This document shows, in pieces, positions 1 through 6,650 of a DNA stretch of 11,697 nt; positions within the stretch are counted from its first letter, which is position 1, and every line of letters starts with the position of its first letter. The notes beneath the pieces are model-generated. The model did no database searches. It saw nothing but the letters and a program-made list of their open reading frames with translations, and was not told the origin of the DNA. Origin of the DNA: DAOTXK01 sp034435395 (GTDB taxonomy: Bacteria > Chloroflexota > Anaerolineae > Aggregatilineales > Ch27); assembly GCA_034435395.1 (NCBI GenBank), contig DAOTXK010000346.1, forward strand, positions 1 through 11,697, given 5' to 3'. A program made the translations under genes and the position numbers.

Positions 1-1059
1 GATCCGCCGGACTTAATCGAGACCACCCTCCAGACGACGCTGGGCGAGGGCGGCTGGTACACCTTCCCCGACGTGCCTCACCAGCCGCAGCGCGCCTACC
101 TGCTGTCCCTCCAGGTGGACGACGTGTTCTTCAGCAGCACGGTCTACCTGCTGGAGAATCCGGCGGAGCCGGTCCTTGACACGACCGTCGAGGTTTTTGA
201 CATCACCGACGACCCCGCGGTGGTGGCTGTCACCGCCGGGGTGATGCGCGTCACCTTCTCCTCGATCGGCATGGAAGTGGTCGAAGTGCTCAGCGTGGCC
301 AACAACTCCGACCGGCTGTTCCTGACCGGCGAGACGGCCCGCCAGAATCAGCGGGTGGCGCTGCGCATCCCTCTGCCGCCCGGCGCGGGGGGCGTCGGCT
401 TTGAGCCGGGGATGCAGGGCACACGCTTCCTGCTCAGCGAGGACGGCACCGCCGTCCTGGACACGCAGCCGTTGCGCCCCGGCTCGGATGACATTTTCCT
501 CAGCTACTTCATCCCCTACCGGGACGGCGCGATCATCGAGCAAGAATTCCCGTATGCGGTCACGGGGCCATTCCACCTGTTGATCGAAGCGGATCAGGTG
601 GCGCTGGAGAGCGCCCTGTTCACCGGGGGCGGCGAGCGGGTGGACATGGGCGGGCGGCCCTTTGAGGTCTATGTGGCCGACCTGAACCTGCCGCCCGGTG
701 AGGCGATCCGCTACACCATCACCGGCGTCCCGGCAGTCATCGCCGCCAGCGGGCAGGCCCCGTCAGGTGGCGAGGGCGGGCTTTCGCCGCTGGTCCTGAT
801 CCTGGTGATCGTCGGGTTGTTGTTCGTCGGGGCGGGGGGTTTCATGTTCCTGCTGCGGCGGGAGGGGGCGGACCCGACTCAGCGAGCCATCGACGGGTTG
901 TTAGATCAGATCGCTCGGCTGGACGACCAGCACGAGCGCGGGATGGTGCCCCACGACTACTACGGGCGCAAGCGGGCCGAACTCAAAGCCCAACTGGCCG
1001 AGTTGATGCGCCAGCAGCAGAGCGGCGATCACGACGAGGAGGACGACGGCACCGCATGA
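1..1059 (+). CDS. Membrane protein of the ccm operon with C-terminal CcmI-like helix (5' end missing)
   Basis: The reading frame is open from the first base, so the N-terminus lies outside the window; the GTG at 73 is an internal codon, not a likely start. The visible part is 352 residues. The first ~230 residues are beta-rich and resemble the peptidase-regulatory/transthyretin-like surface domains found in proteins near ccm genes. A single membrane segment follows at about residues 261-285 (SPLVLILVIVGLLFVGAGG), then a basic stop-transfer (LLRREG). The cytoplasmic tail (about 292-335) is a charged amphipathic helix containing LLDQIARLDDQHERG and ending acidic; it resembles the helix of CcmI/CcmH-type proteins. 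The stop overlaps the ccmA start (ATGA), implying translational coupling. A role in cytochrome c maturation is inferred from this linkage; the exact function is unknown. Confidence 0.8.
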   Translation, partial: DPPDLIETTLQTTLGEGGWYTFPDVPHQPQRAYLLSLQVDDVFFSSTVYLLENPAEPVLDTTVEVFDITDDPAVVAVTAGVMRVTFSSIGMEVVEVLSVANNSDRLFLTGETARQNQRVALRIPLPPGAGGVGFEPGMQGTRFLLSEDGTAVLDTQPLRPGSDDIFLSYFIPYRDGAIIEQEFPYAVTGPFHLLIEADQVALESALFTGGGERVDMGGRPFEVYVADLNLPPGEAIRYTITGVPAVIAASGQAPSGGEGGLSPLVLILVIVGLLFVGAGGFMFLLRREGADPTQRAIDGLLDQIARLDDQHERGMVPHDYYGRKRAELKAQLAELMRQQQSGDHDEEDDGTA

Positions 1060-1772
1060 TTGAGGTGGTCGGTCTGGTCAAGGCGTTTGGCCTGCTGCCC
1101 GTGCTGCGCGGCCTGGACCTGAGCGTGCCGCGCGGCCCGGTCCTGGCGCGGCGGGGGCCAAATGGCTCCGGCAAGACGACGTTGATGCGCATCCTGGCCG
1201 CGCTCAGCAAGCCCACCGCCGGGCGGGTGACCATCGGCGGCTGGGAATTGCCGCGCGAGGCGGCGGCGGTGCGGGCGCAACTGGGCGTGGTCGCCCACCT
1301 GCCTCTGCTCTATGATGGGCTGACGGCGGCGGAGAACCTGGCCTTTTACGCCCGGTTGTACGGCCTGCCGCCGGCAGAGCGCCCGGCGCGCATCCAGGCC
1401 GGGCTGGAGCGGGTGGGGCTGGCGGCGCGGGCGGATGACCTGGTGCGCACCTTCTCGCGGGGCATGCAGCAGCGGCTGGCGATCGCGCGCGCCATCCTGC
1501 ACCAGCCGCACGTGCTGCTGTTCGACGAGCCGTATACCGGGCTGGATCAGGACGCGGCGGCCATGCTCGACGATCTGCTGGGCGAGATCGCCCGGAATGG
1601 ACACACTATCGTCATGACGACGCATGATTTGACCCGCGCCCTGGCCCTGAGCACGCATGTGGCGATCCTGAGCCGGGGCCAGATCGGCTACCACAGCCGG
1701 AGCGTCGATATCCGCCCGGACGAGTTCCCGGCGCTCTATGCCCGCGTGACCGGCGCGGCTGCCGCCCGGTGA
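1056..1772 (+). CDS. ccmA: Haem exporter ATP-binding protein CcmA
   Basis: This is the ATPase subunit of the CcmAB transporter in System I cytochrome c maturation, acting at the cytoplasmic face of the membrane; its ATP hydrolysis drives release of haem-loaded CcmE from CcmC/D. It has 238 residues, slightly longer than typical (about 205-230). Visible motifs: Walker A GPNGSGKTT (34-42), the CcmA-type signature FSRGMQQR (133-140) in place of LSGGQ, Walker B LLFDEP (154-159), D-loop GLDQ (162-165) and switch His190 (TTHD). Two oddities: the strand before Walker A reads LARRGPNG, where a hydrophobic pair is usual, and the Q-loop position reads AHLPLLYDGLT, with Leu82 where Gln is expected. The start overlaps the upstream stop by 4 bp. 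The FSRGM signature and the following ccmB make the assignment firm. Confidence 0.93.
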   Translation: MIEVVGLVKAFGLLPVLRGLDLSVPRGPVLARRGPNGSGKTTLMRILAALSKPTAGRVTIGGWELPREAAAVRAQLGVVAHLPLLYDGLTAAENLAFYARLYGLPPAERPARIQAGLERVGLAARADDLVRTFSRGMQQRLAIARAILHQPHVLLFDEPYTGLDQDAAAMLDDLLGEIARNGHTIVMTTHDLTRALALSTHVAILSRGQIGYHSRSVDIRPDEFPALYARVTGAAAAR

Positions 1773-1785
1773 AGGGACTGCGGCG

Positions 1786-2517
1786 ATGAGCGAGTCGGCG
1801 CGCCCGACCGTTACCAGGCCGGAAACCGCCCCCATTCGAGTCAGGGTGGGATTGCTGCGGGCGACGCTGGCCATCACGGCCAAGGACCTGCGGGCTGAGC
1901 TGCGTGGGCGCGAGCTGATCAACGCCATGCTGCTATTTTCGGTGCTGGCGGTGCTGATCTTCAGCTTTGCGCTGGAGCTGGACCGCGAGGCCCGCGAAAC
2001 CGCCATCGCCGGGATTTTTTGGGTCACGGTGGTTTTCGCCGGGATGTTGGGCCTCAACCGCAGCCTGGCCGCCGAGAAAGACCGGGGCAACCTGGATGCG
2101 TTGTTGCTGGCGCCCATCGATCGCGGCGCGCTGTTCTTCGGCAAGATGCTCAGCAACCTGATCTACATGCTGATCGTGGCGGCCCTGCTGATGCTGCTGG
2201 TCACGGTGCTGTTTGACGTATCGCTGTTCCGGCCCTGGCTGGTGGCCGTCATCCTGCTGGGCACGGTGGGTTTTGCGGCGGTCGGCACGCTGCTCTCCAG
2301 CATGGCCGTGCACACCCGCGCCCGCGAGACCATGCTGCCCATTCTGCTGCTGCCGGTCAGCCTGCCGATCATCCTCAGCGCCGTGCGGGCTACCACCGCC
2401 ATCCTGACGGGCGTTCCCCAGGAAGACTGGATCGCCTGTCCGCAACTGCTACTGGCTGCCGATGTGGTGTTGCTGGCGCTGGCCTATATTCTGTTCGATT
2501 TTGTGGTGGAAGAGTGA
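1786..2517 (+). CDS. ccmB: Haem exporter permease CcmB
   Basis: This is the membrane subunit partnering CcmA in cytochrome c maturation. It has 243 residues; E. coli CcmB is about 220, and the difference is a polar N-terminal extension of about 25 residues before the amphipathic helix ATLAITAKDLRAELRGRE. The family core is clear: FAGMLGLNRSLAAEKDRG followed by LDALLLAPIDRGALFFGKM, the typical cytoplasmic region after the second membrane helix. Roughly six hydrophobic segments are visible, including LINAMLLFSVLAVLIFSFAL, the segment around LIYMLIVAALLMLLVTVLF, and PILLLPVSLPIILSA. The ATG at 1786 follows ccmA by 13 bp and has a Shine-Dalgarno-like AAGGGA just upstream, overlapping the end of ccmA. 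The gene is almost certainly co-transcribed with ccmA. Confidence 0.94.
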   Translation: MSESARPTVTRPETAPIRVRVGLLRATLAITAKDLRAELRGRELINAMLLFSVLAVLIFSFALELDREARETAIAGIFWVTVVFAGMLGLNRSLAAEKDRGNLDALLLAPIDRGALFFGKMLSNLIYMLIVAALLMLLVTVLFDVSLFRPWLVAVILLGTVGFAAVGTLLSSMAVHTRARETMLPILLLPVSLPIILSAVRATTAILTGVPQEDWIACPQLLLAADVVLLALAYILFDFVVEE

Positions 2518-2566
2518 TTTTTCGTCAGCCGTATCGTTTGTCGCGTGGGAAGAAAGGACGTTAACC

Positions 2567-3286
2567 ATGACCGAAACAACGCTCCCCGCCCAGAGCCGGG
2601 TGTTGCGGACGCTGACCGTGGTCGCCGCCCTGATGTTCGTCGCGGCGCTGGCCATGGCCCTGTTTTACGCGCCGACCGACCAGCAGGGGCAGGTTCAGCG
2701 CATTTTTTATATGCATCTGGGATCGTTTATGGGCGGCGCGCTGGCCTTCCTGGTCGGCGCGGTGGCCAGCGTGGGGTATCTGGTCCGGCGGGACCCCAGG
2801 TGGGATACGCTGGCCCTGGCGTCGATCGAAGTCGGGCTGGTGCTGAGTGGCTTCAACATCGTCAGCGGCGCGATCTGGGCGCGCCCGATCTGGAATACCT
2901 GGTGGACCTGGGACCCTCGCCTGACCTCGGCGGCCATCATGTGGCTGGCCTACGCCGCTTACCTGATGCTGCGCAACGGCCTGGAAGACCCGGACCGCCG
3001 CGCGCGCTTCGCCGCCGTGTACGGCATCGTGGCGTTCAGCAGCGTGATCTTCACCACCGTCATCACCCGCGTGCGCCCGGATACCATTCATCCAGTGGTG
3101 GTCGGCCCCAGCCCGCAGAATGCCCAGGGCAGCTTCGAGGTGCGCAACAGCGCCATGATCATCACACTGGTCTTCAACATCCTGACGTTTATCGTGCTCT
3201 CGATCACGCTGACCTGGCACCGTGTCCGGCTGGAGAACTTCGCCCGGCGCGTGCACGCCCTGAAGATGCGGGTGCTGACGCAGTAA
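2567..3286 (+). CDS. ccmC: Haem lyase/handling protein CcmC
   Basis: CcmC is the inner-membrane protein that binds haem at the periplasmic face and attaches it to the chaperone CcmE. The frame is open upstream into ccmB, but the ATG at 2567 is chosen because AAAGGA sits 8 bp before it and the family N-terminus begins here, giving 239 residues. The Trp-rich haem-handling motif WWTWDPRLTS is at 112-121, where many homologues have Ala instead of Pro117. The two haem-ligand histidines match His50 (FYMHLGSF) and His175 (DTIHPVVVGP). Six membrane helices can be drawn, and NIVSGAIWARPIW before the Trp motif is also typical. It lies 49 bp after ccmB in the same operon. CcmF and NrfE share the Trp motif but are much longer, so CcmC is preferred. 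Confidence 0.94.
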   Translation: MTETTLPAQSRVLRTLTVVAALMFVAALAMALFYAPTDQQGQVQRIFYMHLGSFMGGALAFLVGAVASVGYLVRRDPRWDTLALASIEVGLVLSGFNIVSGAIWARPIWNTWWTWDPRLTSAAIMWLAYAAYLMLRNGLEDPDRRARFAAVYGIVAFSSVIFTTVITRVRPDTIHPVVVGPSPQNAQGSFEVRNSAMIITLVFNILTFIVLSITLTWHRVRLENFARRVHALKMRVLTQ

Positions 3287-3315
3287 CCTGCCTGGAACCC
3301 AAAAAGGATCAAACC

Positions 3316-3558
3316 ATGTTGCTGCAAGAAACCGGAATCCCTGACAACCTGGCCTATCTGGTGCTCGGCCTGGGTGCTCTGTTCGTCATTCTCGGTGGCT
3401 GGGTGGGCAGCTACTTCTGGCGGCTGCGCAACCTGCGCCGGGATATGGCCTTTCTGGAGCGGATGACTGAGGAGGAGCGCCTCCCGGCGTCCCCGGTGGC
3501 GGAGTCCGCCGGTACGGACGCAGAGAATGCGGGGGCGCCCAGCGCCCAGCCCACCTGA
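3316..3558 (+). CDS. ccmD: CcmD-like small membrane protein
   Basis: This encodes 80 residues with one N-terminal membrane helix (about 12-35, AYLVLGLGALFVILGGWVG) followed by a basic stretch SYFWRLRNLRRDMAFLERM and a disordered acidic/Pro tail. That layout, with the RLRNLRRD sequence after the helix, is the CcmD pattern; CcmD tethers holo-CcmE to CcmC and the CcmAB transporter. The family is poorly conserved, so the call relies mainly on this topology and on position 29 bp after ccmC. The ATG at 3316 has AAAAGGA about 9 bp upstream. The tail of about 30 residues after the conserved part is variable. It is the last ccm gene here; ccmE is not visible downstream. Confidence 0.8.
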   Translation: MLLQETGIPDNLAYLVLGLGALFVILGGWVGSYFWRLRNLRRDMAFLERMTEEERLPASPVAESAGTDAENAGAPSAQPT

Positions 3559-3799
3559 CCGGTGCGTGGCCCGATAGCGAGTTTTGGGGGGATGCCTGGG
3601 TGGTCGCGCCGGGGTTTGCCGCGTGGCGGCCTGCCGGAATGTTAGGAAATCTTTACTTTCGTAAGGAAATCCTGATATCTGGCGGAAGGGGCGACTATTG
3701 AACCGGGTAATAATTTGTTGTGGGCGCGCATTTTGCATAGAATGACAGTGCACAGTTAGCAAGTTGTACGAGTGTTATCTTAGCGTGCAGGAGAAGACG
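3559..3799 (+). other. Intergenic region between ccmD and the DUF4397 gene
   Basis: No gene is seen in these 241 bp. A small GC hairpin (GCCGC-GTG-GCGGC, 3618-3630) follows the ccm operon but has no T-run, so it is at most a weak terminator. An 8-base direct repeat AGGAAATC occurs at 3644-3651 and 3664-3671, with CTTTAC-TTTC-GTAAGG, a possible hairpin, spanning 3651-3666. The region becomes AT-rich towards 3650-3780 and contains the promoter described separately. Confidence 0.6.
3715..3743 (+). promoter_or_regulatory. Sigma70-type promoter for the DUF4397 gene
   Basis: TTGTTG (3715-3720) and TAGAAT (3738-3743) are separated by exactly 17 bp. The -10 matches consensus at 5 of 6 positions, the -35 at 3 of 6. 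Transcription would start near 3750, leaving an untranslated leader of about 50 bases before the ATG at 3800. Read from sequence only. Confidence 0.55.
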
Positions 3800-5158
3800 A
3801 TGCGCAGACTGGCTGTTCTCGTAACCCTACTGGCCATGCTGGTGACCGCCGTATCCGCTTTGGCGCAGGGCGACACAGGCGATGTGGCCCTGGTTCGTGT
3901 GGCTCACTTTGTGCCCGGCACCGATGTGGTTGATGTCTTCGTGGATGGTGTGCTGAGCGACGTTCAGGGGCTGGACTTTGGCGAGGTGTCCGGCTGGGTG
4001 GAGCTGGCCGCTGGCTCCCACGACTTTGCGGTGGCACCGGCGGGGGGCACGCTGGCCGATGCCGTGCTCACCCTGGAAGGCGTGGACCTGGCGGCTGACG
4101 ACTGGGTGACGGTGGCCGCCGTCGGCTCGCTGGAAGTTGGCAACGCGTTCCTGCAACCCATCCTCGAGGATTTCAGCGAGATTCCGTTTGGCGAAACGCG
4201 CCTGACCGTCGTCCATGCGATTCCCAATGCCGGACCGGTCAACGTCCAGCTCGACGATGGCACGGTGCTGATTCAGACGCTGGCCTTCCCGCAGACGTTG
4301 GGGGAGAACGATGGCGCGGTCTCGGTGGACCTGGTGGCCGGCCCGCGCACCATCCAGATCACGCCCTTCGACGATCCGGCGACGATCTTGTTCACGCTGG
4401 ATAATGTGATGCTGGCTTCCGGCAAGAACAACCTGGTGGCTCTGGCGGGCCTGGCGGCCAACGCCGTGACCGTGTTCGTCCCGACCGATCCGACCCATGT
4501 GATGGTTGCGGGGGCGGAGGAAGAGGTGGTCGAGACGGGCGAGGGGCCGGTGCAGGTGCGGGTGGCCCACTTTGCCCCCGGCGCGGGTGAGGTTGATGTG
4601 TATGCCAACGGTGAACTGAGCGACGTTCAGGGCCTCCTGTTCGGCGAGGTGACGGACTGGTTTGAGCTGCCCGCCGGTTATTACGACATCGCCATCGCCC
4701 CGGTGGGGACTTCGCTGGAGGATGCCGTGATCGAGGCGACCGTGCCCCTGATCGCCGATGAGTGGATGACGGTCGTGGCCTACGGCTCGGTGGAGCTGGG
4801 GGCGGCGGATGTCGAGGCCATCGTGGACGACTTCAGCCCGCTGGATACCGGCATGACTCGCCTCTCCGTCTTCCACGGCATTCCCAATGCTGGTCCGGTC
4901 AACGTCCAACTGAGTGACGGCACGGTTTTGATCCAGACCATCGGCTTTCCTGGCTCATTGGACGACAATAATGGCCAGGAGACAGTGGACATCGTGGCCG
5001 GGCCGCACACGATCCAGATCACACCCTACGATGATCCGGCAACCGTGCTCTTTGAGTTCGCGGACATGCCACTCTCGGCGGGTATGCACTATCATATCGC
5101 GGTGGTCGGTCTGGCGGGTGATGCGGTGACGGTCGTCACCTCCACGCCGGTGGAATGA
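3800..5158 (+). CDS. Secreted protein with duplicated DUF4397-like repeats
   Basis: This is a 452-residue exported protein of unknown function. The frame extends upstream to a TTG at 3764, but the ATG at 3800 is preferred: AGGAG lies 6 bp before it and translation from here gives a clean signal peptide (RR, hydrophobic core to about residue 20, cleavage likely after ALA at 22). The mature protein has the order A1-B1-A2-B2. A units start VRVAHFVPGTDVVDVFVDG (32-50) and VRVAHFAPGAGEVDVYANG (253-271); B units contain HAIPNAGPVNVQLDDG (139-154) and HGIPNAGPVNVQLSDG (359-374). Histidine-Pro starts followed by VxV strands are characteristic of DUF4397 beta domains. There is no C-terminal anchor or lipobox, so it is probably released or loosely cell-associated. 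It has its own promoter and terminator and looks monocistronic. Confidence 0.88.
   Translation: MRRLAVLVTLLAMLVTAVSALAQGDTGDVALVRVAHFVPGTDVVDVFVDGVLSDVQGLDFGEVSGWVELAAGSHDFAVAPAGGTLADAVLTLEGVDLAADDWVTVAAVGSLEVGNAFLQPILEDFSEIPFGETRLTVVHAIPNAGPVNVQLDDGTVLIQTLAFPQTLGENDGAVSVDLVAGPRTIQITPFDDPATILFTLDNVMLASGKNNLVALAGLAANAVTVFVPTDPTHVMVAGAEEEVVETGEGPVQVRVAHFAPGAGEVDVYANGELSDVQGLLFGEVTDWFELPAGYYDIAIAPVGTSLEDAVIEATVPLIADEWMTVVAYGSVELGAADVEAIVDDFSPLDTGMTRLSVFHGIPNAGPVNVQLSDGTVLIQTIGFPGSLDDNNGQETVDIVAGPHTIQITPYDDPATVLFEFADMPLSAGMHYHIAVVGLAGDAVTVVTSTPVE
3893..5140 (+). repeat. Internal duplication of about 663 bp within the DUF4397 gene
   Basis: The two halves align codon for codon at a spacing of 221 codons. 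DNA identity is still visible locally, for example the 15-base string CTGAGCGACGTTCAG near 3954 and again near 4617, and the IPNAGPVNVQL codons near 4220 and 4883. The first copy runs from about 3893 and the second from about 4556. Confidence 0.85.
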
Positions 5159-5198
5159 GGGCTGGCAGGCATCGAAGCCTCTTACCTGACAACCCTGG

Positions 5199-5231
5199 CG
5201 AGGTCGGGGAAACCCGGCCTCGTTCAGTTTT
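5199..5231 (+). terminator. Intrinsic terminator after the DUF4397 gene
   Basis: A 10-bp stem (CGAGGTCGGG/CCCGGCCTCG, 5199-5208 with 5213-5222, one T-G wobble) is closed by a GAAA tetraloop and followed by TTCAGTTTT. It lies 40 bp after the stop codon. The T-tract is short and interrupted, but the stem is strong. Confidence 0.75.
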
Positions 5232-5257
5232 CAGGGATGGTCTACAGGGGGAGGTCC

Positions 5258-5273
5258 TGTTATACTGCGGGCC
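5258..5273 (+). promoter_or_regulatory. Extended -10 promoter, probably giving a leaderless mRNA
   Basis: TGTTATACT (5258-5266) is an extended -10 (TG-n-TATACT, 5 of 6 to TATAAT). A weak -35 (TGGTCT, 5238-5243) stands 17 bp upstream. The ATG at 5274 is 8 bases after the -10, where transcription would begin, so little or no 5' leader is left. The GGGGGAGG stretch further upstream is too far from the ATG to serve as a ribosome site. Confidence 0.5.
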
Positions 5274-6635
5274 ATGACTCCGATGCATATGCGATTTTTC
5301 CGGGTCGGCCTGGCGCTTGGGTTGGCGATATTGACCGGCTGCAACGGGATCATGCCAGCCGTTGAGGAAGCGACGCCAACGCCATCCCCGACGGTCACCC
5401 CTGGCGGCATGATCCTGATGTGGCTGCCCACCGAGCCGCCGCCACCGACTCCCACGCCCACTCCACTGGCCGCTACCCCCGCCTACCTGCTGACGGCGCT
5501 GCCCCCTGATACCGGGAACCTGGTGGCCTGCCCCCAGCCCGACAATCCCTTCCCGCCGGAGACCCCGGTCAGCTACGGCCAGTACGCGACGACCATCAAC
5601 AACTTCCTGTCGGCGGGGGGATCGCTGGCGGCGCTGGCGGCATTGTTGCGCGGGTGGGGGGCGGTGGGGGAGGACTTCGGTCTGGTGACCGATTCCTATG
5701 ATCTGACGGGCGATGGCGTCTACGACGTGGTCGCCATCATCGCCGACCCGTTTAATGCCGGGGTAGCGCCCATCCCCGGCCAGTTGCTGGTCTTCGGCTG
5801 CCATCAGGACGACTACCGCCTGCTGTATACCTCGGATTACGGCCCCGGCTTCGGCATGCCGTCCATCCTGTACGTGGGTGACATGAACGCCGATGTCACG
5901 CCGGAACTGGTACTGTTCCAGCAACGATGCCAGGGCGGGTCGTGCGTGCAGACGGCCCAGGTGCTCACCTGGAGCGCCCCGAACGACGGCTTTATCGCCC
6001 TGAACGTGGACACGGTGGGAGCGCCGGACGGCCGCTTTGCCATCCAGGACCTGGACGGCGACGGCGTGCTGGAACTGATGATCACGGGGGGAGGGATTTC
6101 CACCGATATCAGCGCCGGGCCGCCCCGCAGTTCGACCACCATCTGGGACTGGAACGGCCTCAACTACGTCCGCGCCGTGACGCAGCTTGACCCGCCGCTG
6201 TATCGCATTCACGTGATCCACGACGCCGATCGCGCCCTGGAGCGCGGCGACGCCGGGGAGGCGATCCGGCTGTACCGCGAGGCGCTGGACAATCCCCGCC
6301 TGGGCACCTGGCAGGTGCCCAACGAGGCGGCCATGTTGCGGGGATATGCCCACTACCGGCTGATCGTAGCCTATGCTTACCTGGAAAACGACGCTGCCGC
6401 GCTGGAAACCCACACGGCCCTGTTGGCCGAAAATCCGCCGGGGACGCCCGGCTATGGGTATGCGGCGTTGGGGGATGCCTTCTGGCGGGCATTTCAATCC
6501 TCCGGGCACAACATGCACACCGGCTGCCTGGCCGCCGCGGAAGCCGCCGCCACCTACCCGCAAACCGTGCTCTTCCTGAACAGTTACGGCCCGGCCAACC
6601 GCACGTACCAGATTCCCGATCTGTGCCCGTTTTAA
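5274..6635 (+). CDS. Lipoprotein with FG-GAP/calcium-type motifs and helical C-terminus
   Basis: This is a 453-residue predicted lipoprotein. The signal peptide has basic residues (MRFFR), a hydrophobic core and lipobox LTGC, with Cys23 as the lipidated residue. A Pro/Thr-rich linker (about 33-68, including PPPPTPTPTPLAATP) acts as a spacer from the membrane. The middle region carries three aspartate-rich loops, DLTGDGVYD (143-151), DMNADVTPE (203-211) and DLDGDGVLE (259-267), like the calcium-binding loops of FG-GAP/VCBS propeller repeats. The C-terminal part (about 312-430) is helical and TPR-like (ALERGDAGEAIRLYREALDN). It is bounded by a terminator upstream and a putative leaderless promoter; ATGs at 5283 and 5289 are alternative starts that would also keep the signal peptide. 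Its function is unknown; protein or ligand binding outside the membrane is likely. Confidence 0.87.
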   Translation: MTPMHMRFFRVGLALGLAILTGCNGIMPAVEEATPTPSPTVTPGGMILMWLPTEPPPPTPTPTPLAATPAYLLTALPPDTGNLVACPQPDNPFPPETPVSYGQYATTINNFLSAGGSLAALAALLRGWGAVGEDFGLVTDSYDLTGDGVYDVVAIIADPFNAGVAPIPGQLLVFGCHQDDYRLLYTSDYGPGFGMPSILYVGDMNADVTPELVLFQQRCQGGSCVQTAQVLTWSAPNDGFIALNVDTVGAPDGRFAIQDLDGDGVLELMITGGGISTDISAGPPRSSTTIWDWNGLNYVRAVTQLDPPLYRIHVIHDADRALERGDAGEAIRLYREALDNPRLGTWQVPNEAAMLRGYAHYRLIVAYAYLENDAAALETHTALLAENPPGTPGYGYAALGDAFWRAFQSSGHNMHTGCLAAAEAAATYPQTVLFLNSYGPANRTYQIPDLCPF

Positions 6636-6650
6636 CAAGGAATTGGTTGC

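Noticed and set aside
1029..2156. 375-codon minus-strand open frame over ccmA and ccmB
   Set aside because: Antisense to two unambiguous family members; no recognisable motif.
2545..3558. 337-codon plus-strand frame running through ccmC into the ccmD gene
   Set aside because: Its last 80 codons are the real ccmD-like gene starting at ATG 3316 with its own ribosome site; the upstream part is an out-of-frame shadow of ccmC.
3764..3799. Upstream TTG start for the DUF4397 gene
   Set aside because: No ribosome site, lies close to the predicted transcription start, and would place 12 polar residues before a good signal peptide.
3827..4909. 360-codon minus-strand open frame over the DUF4397 gene
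   Set aside because: Its own internal similarity is just the mirror of the duplicated sense gene; no start signal or domain.
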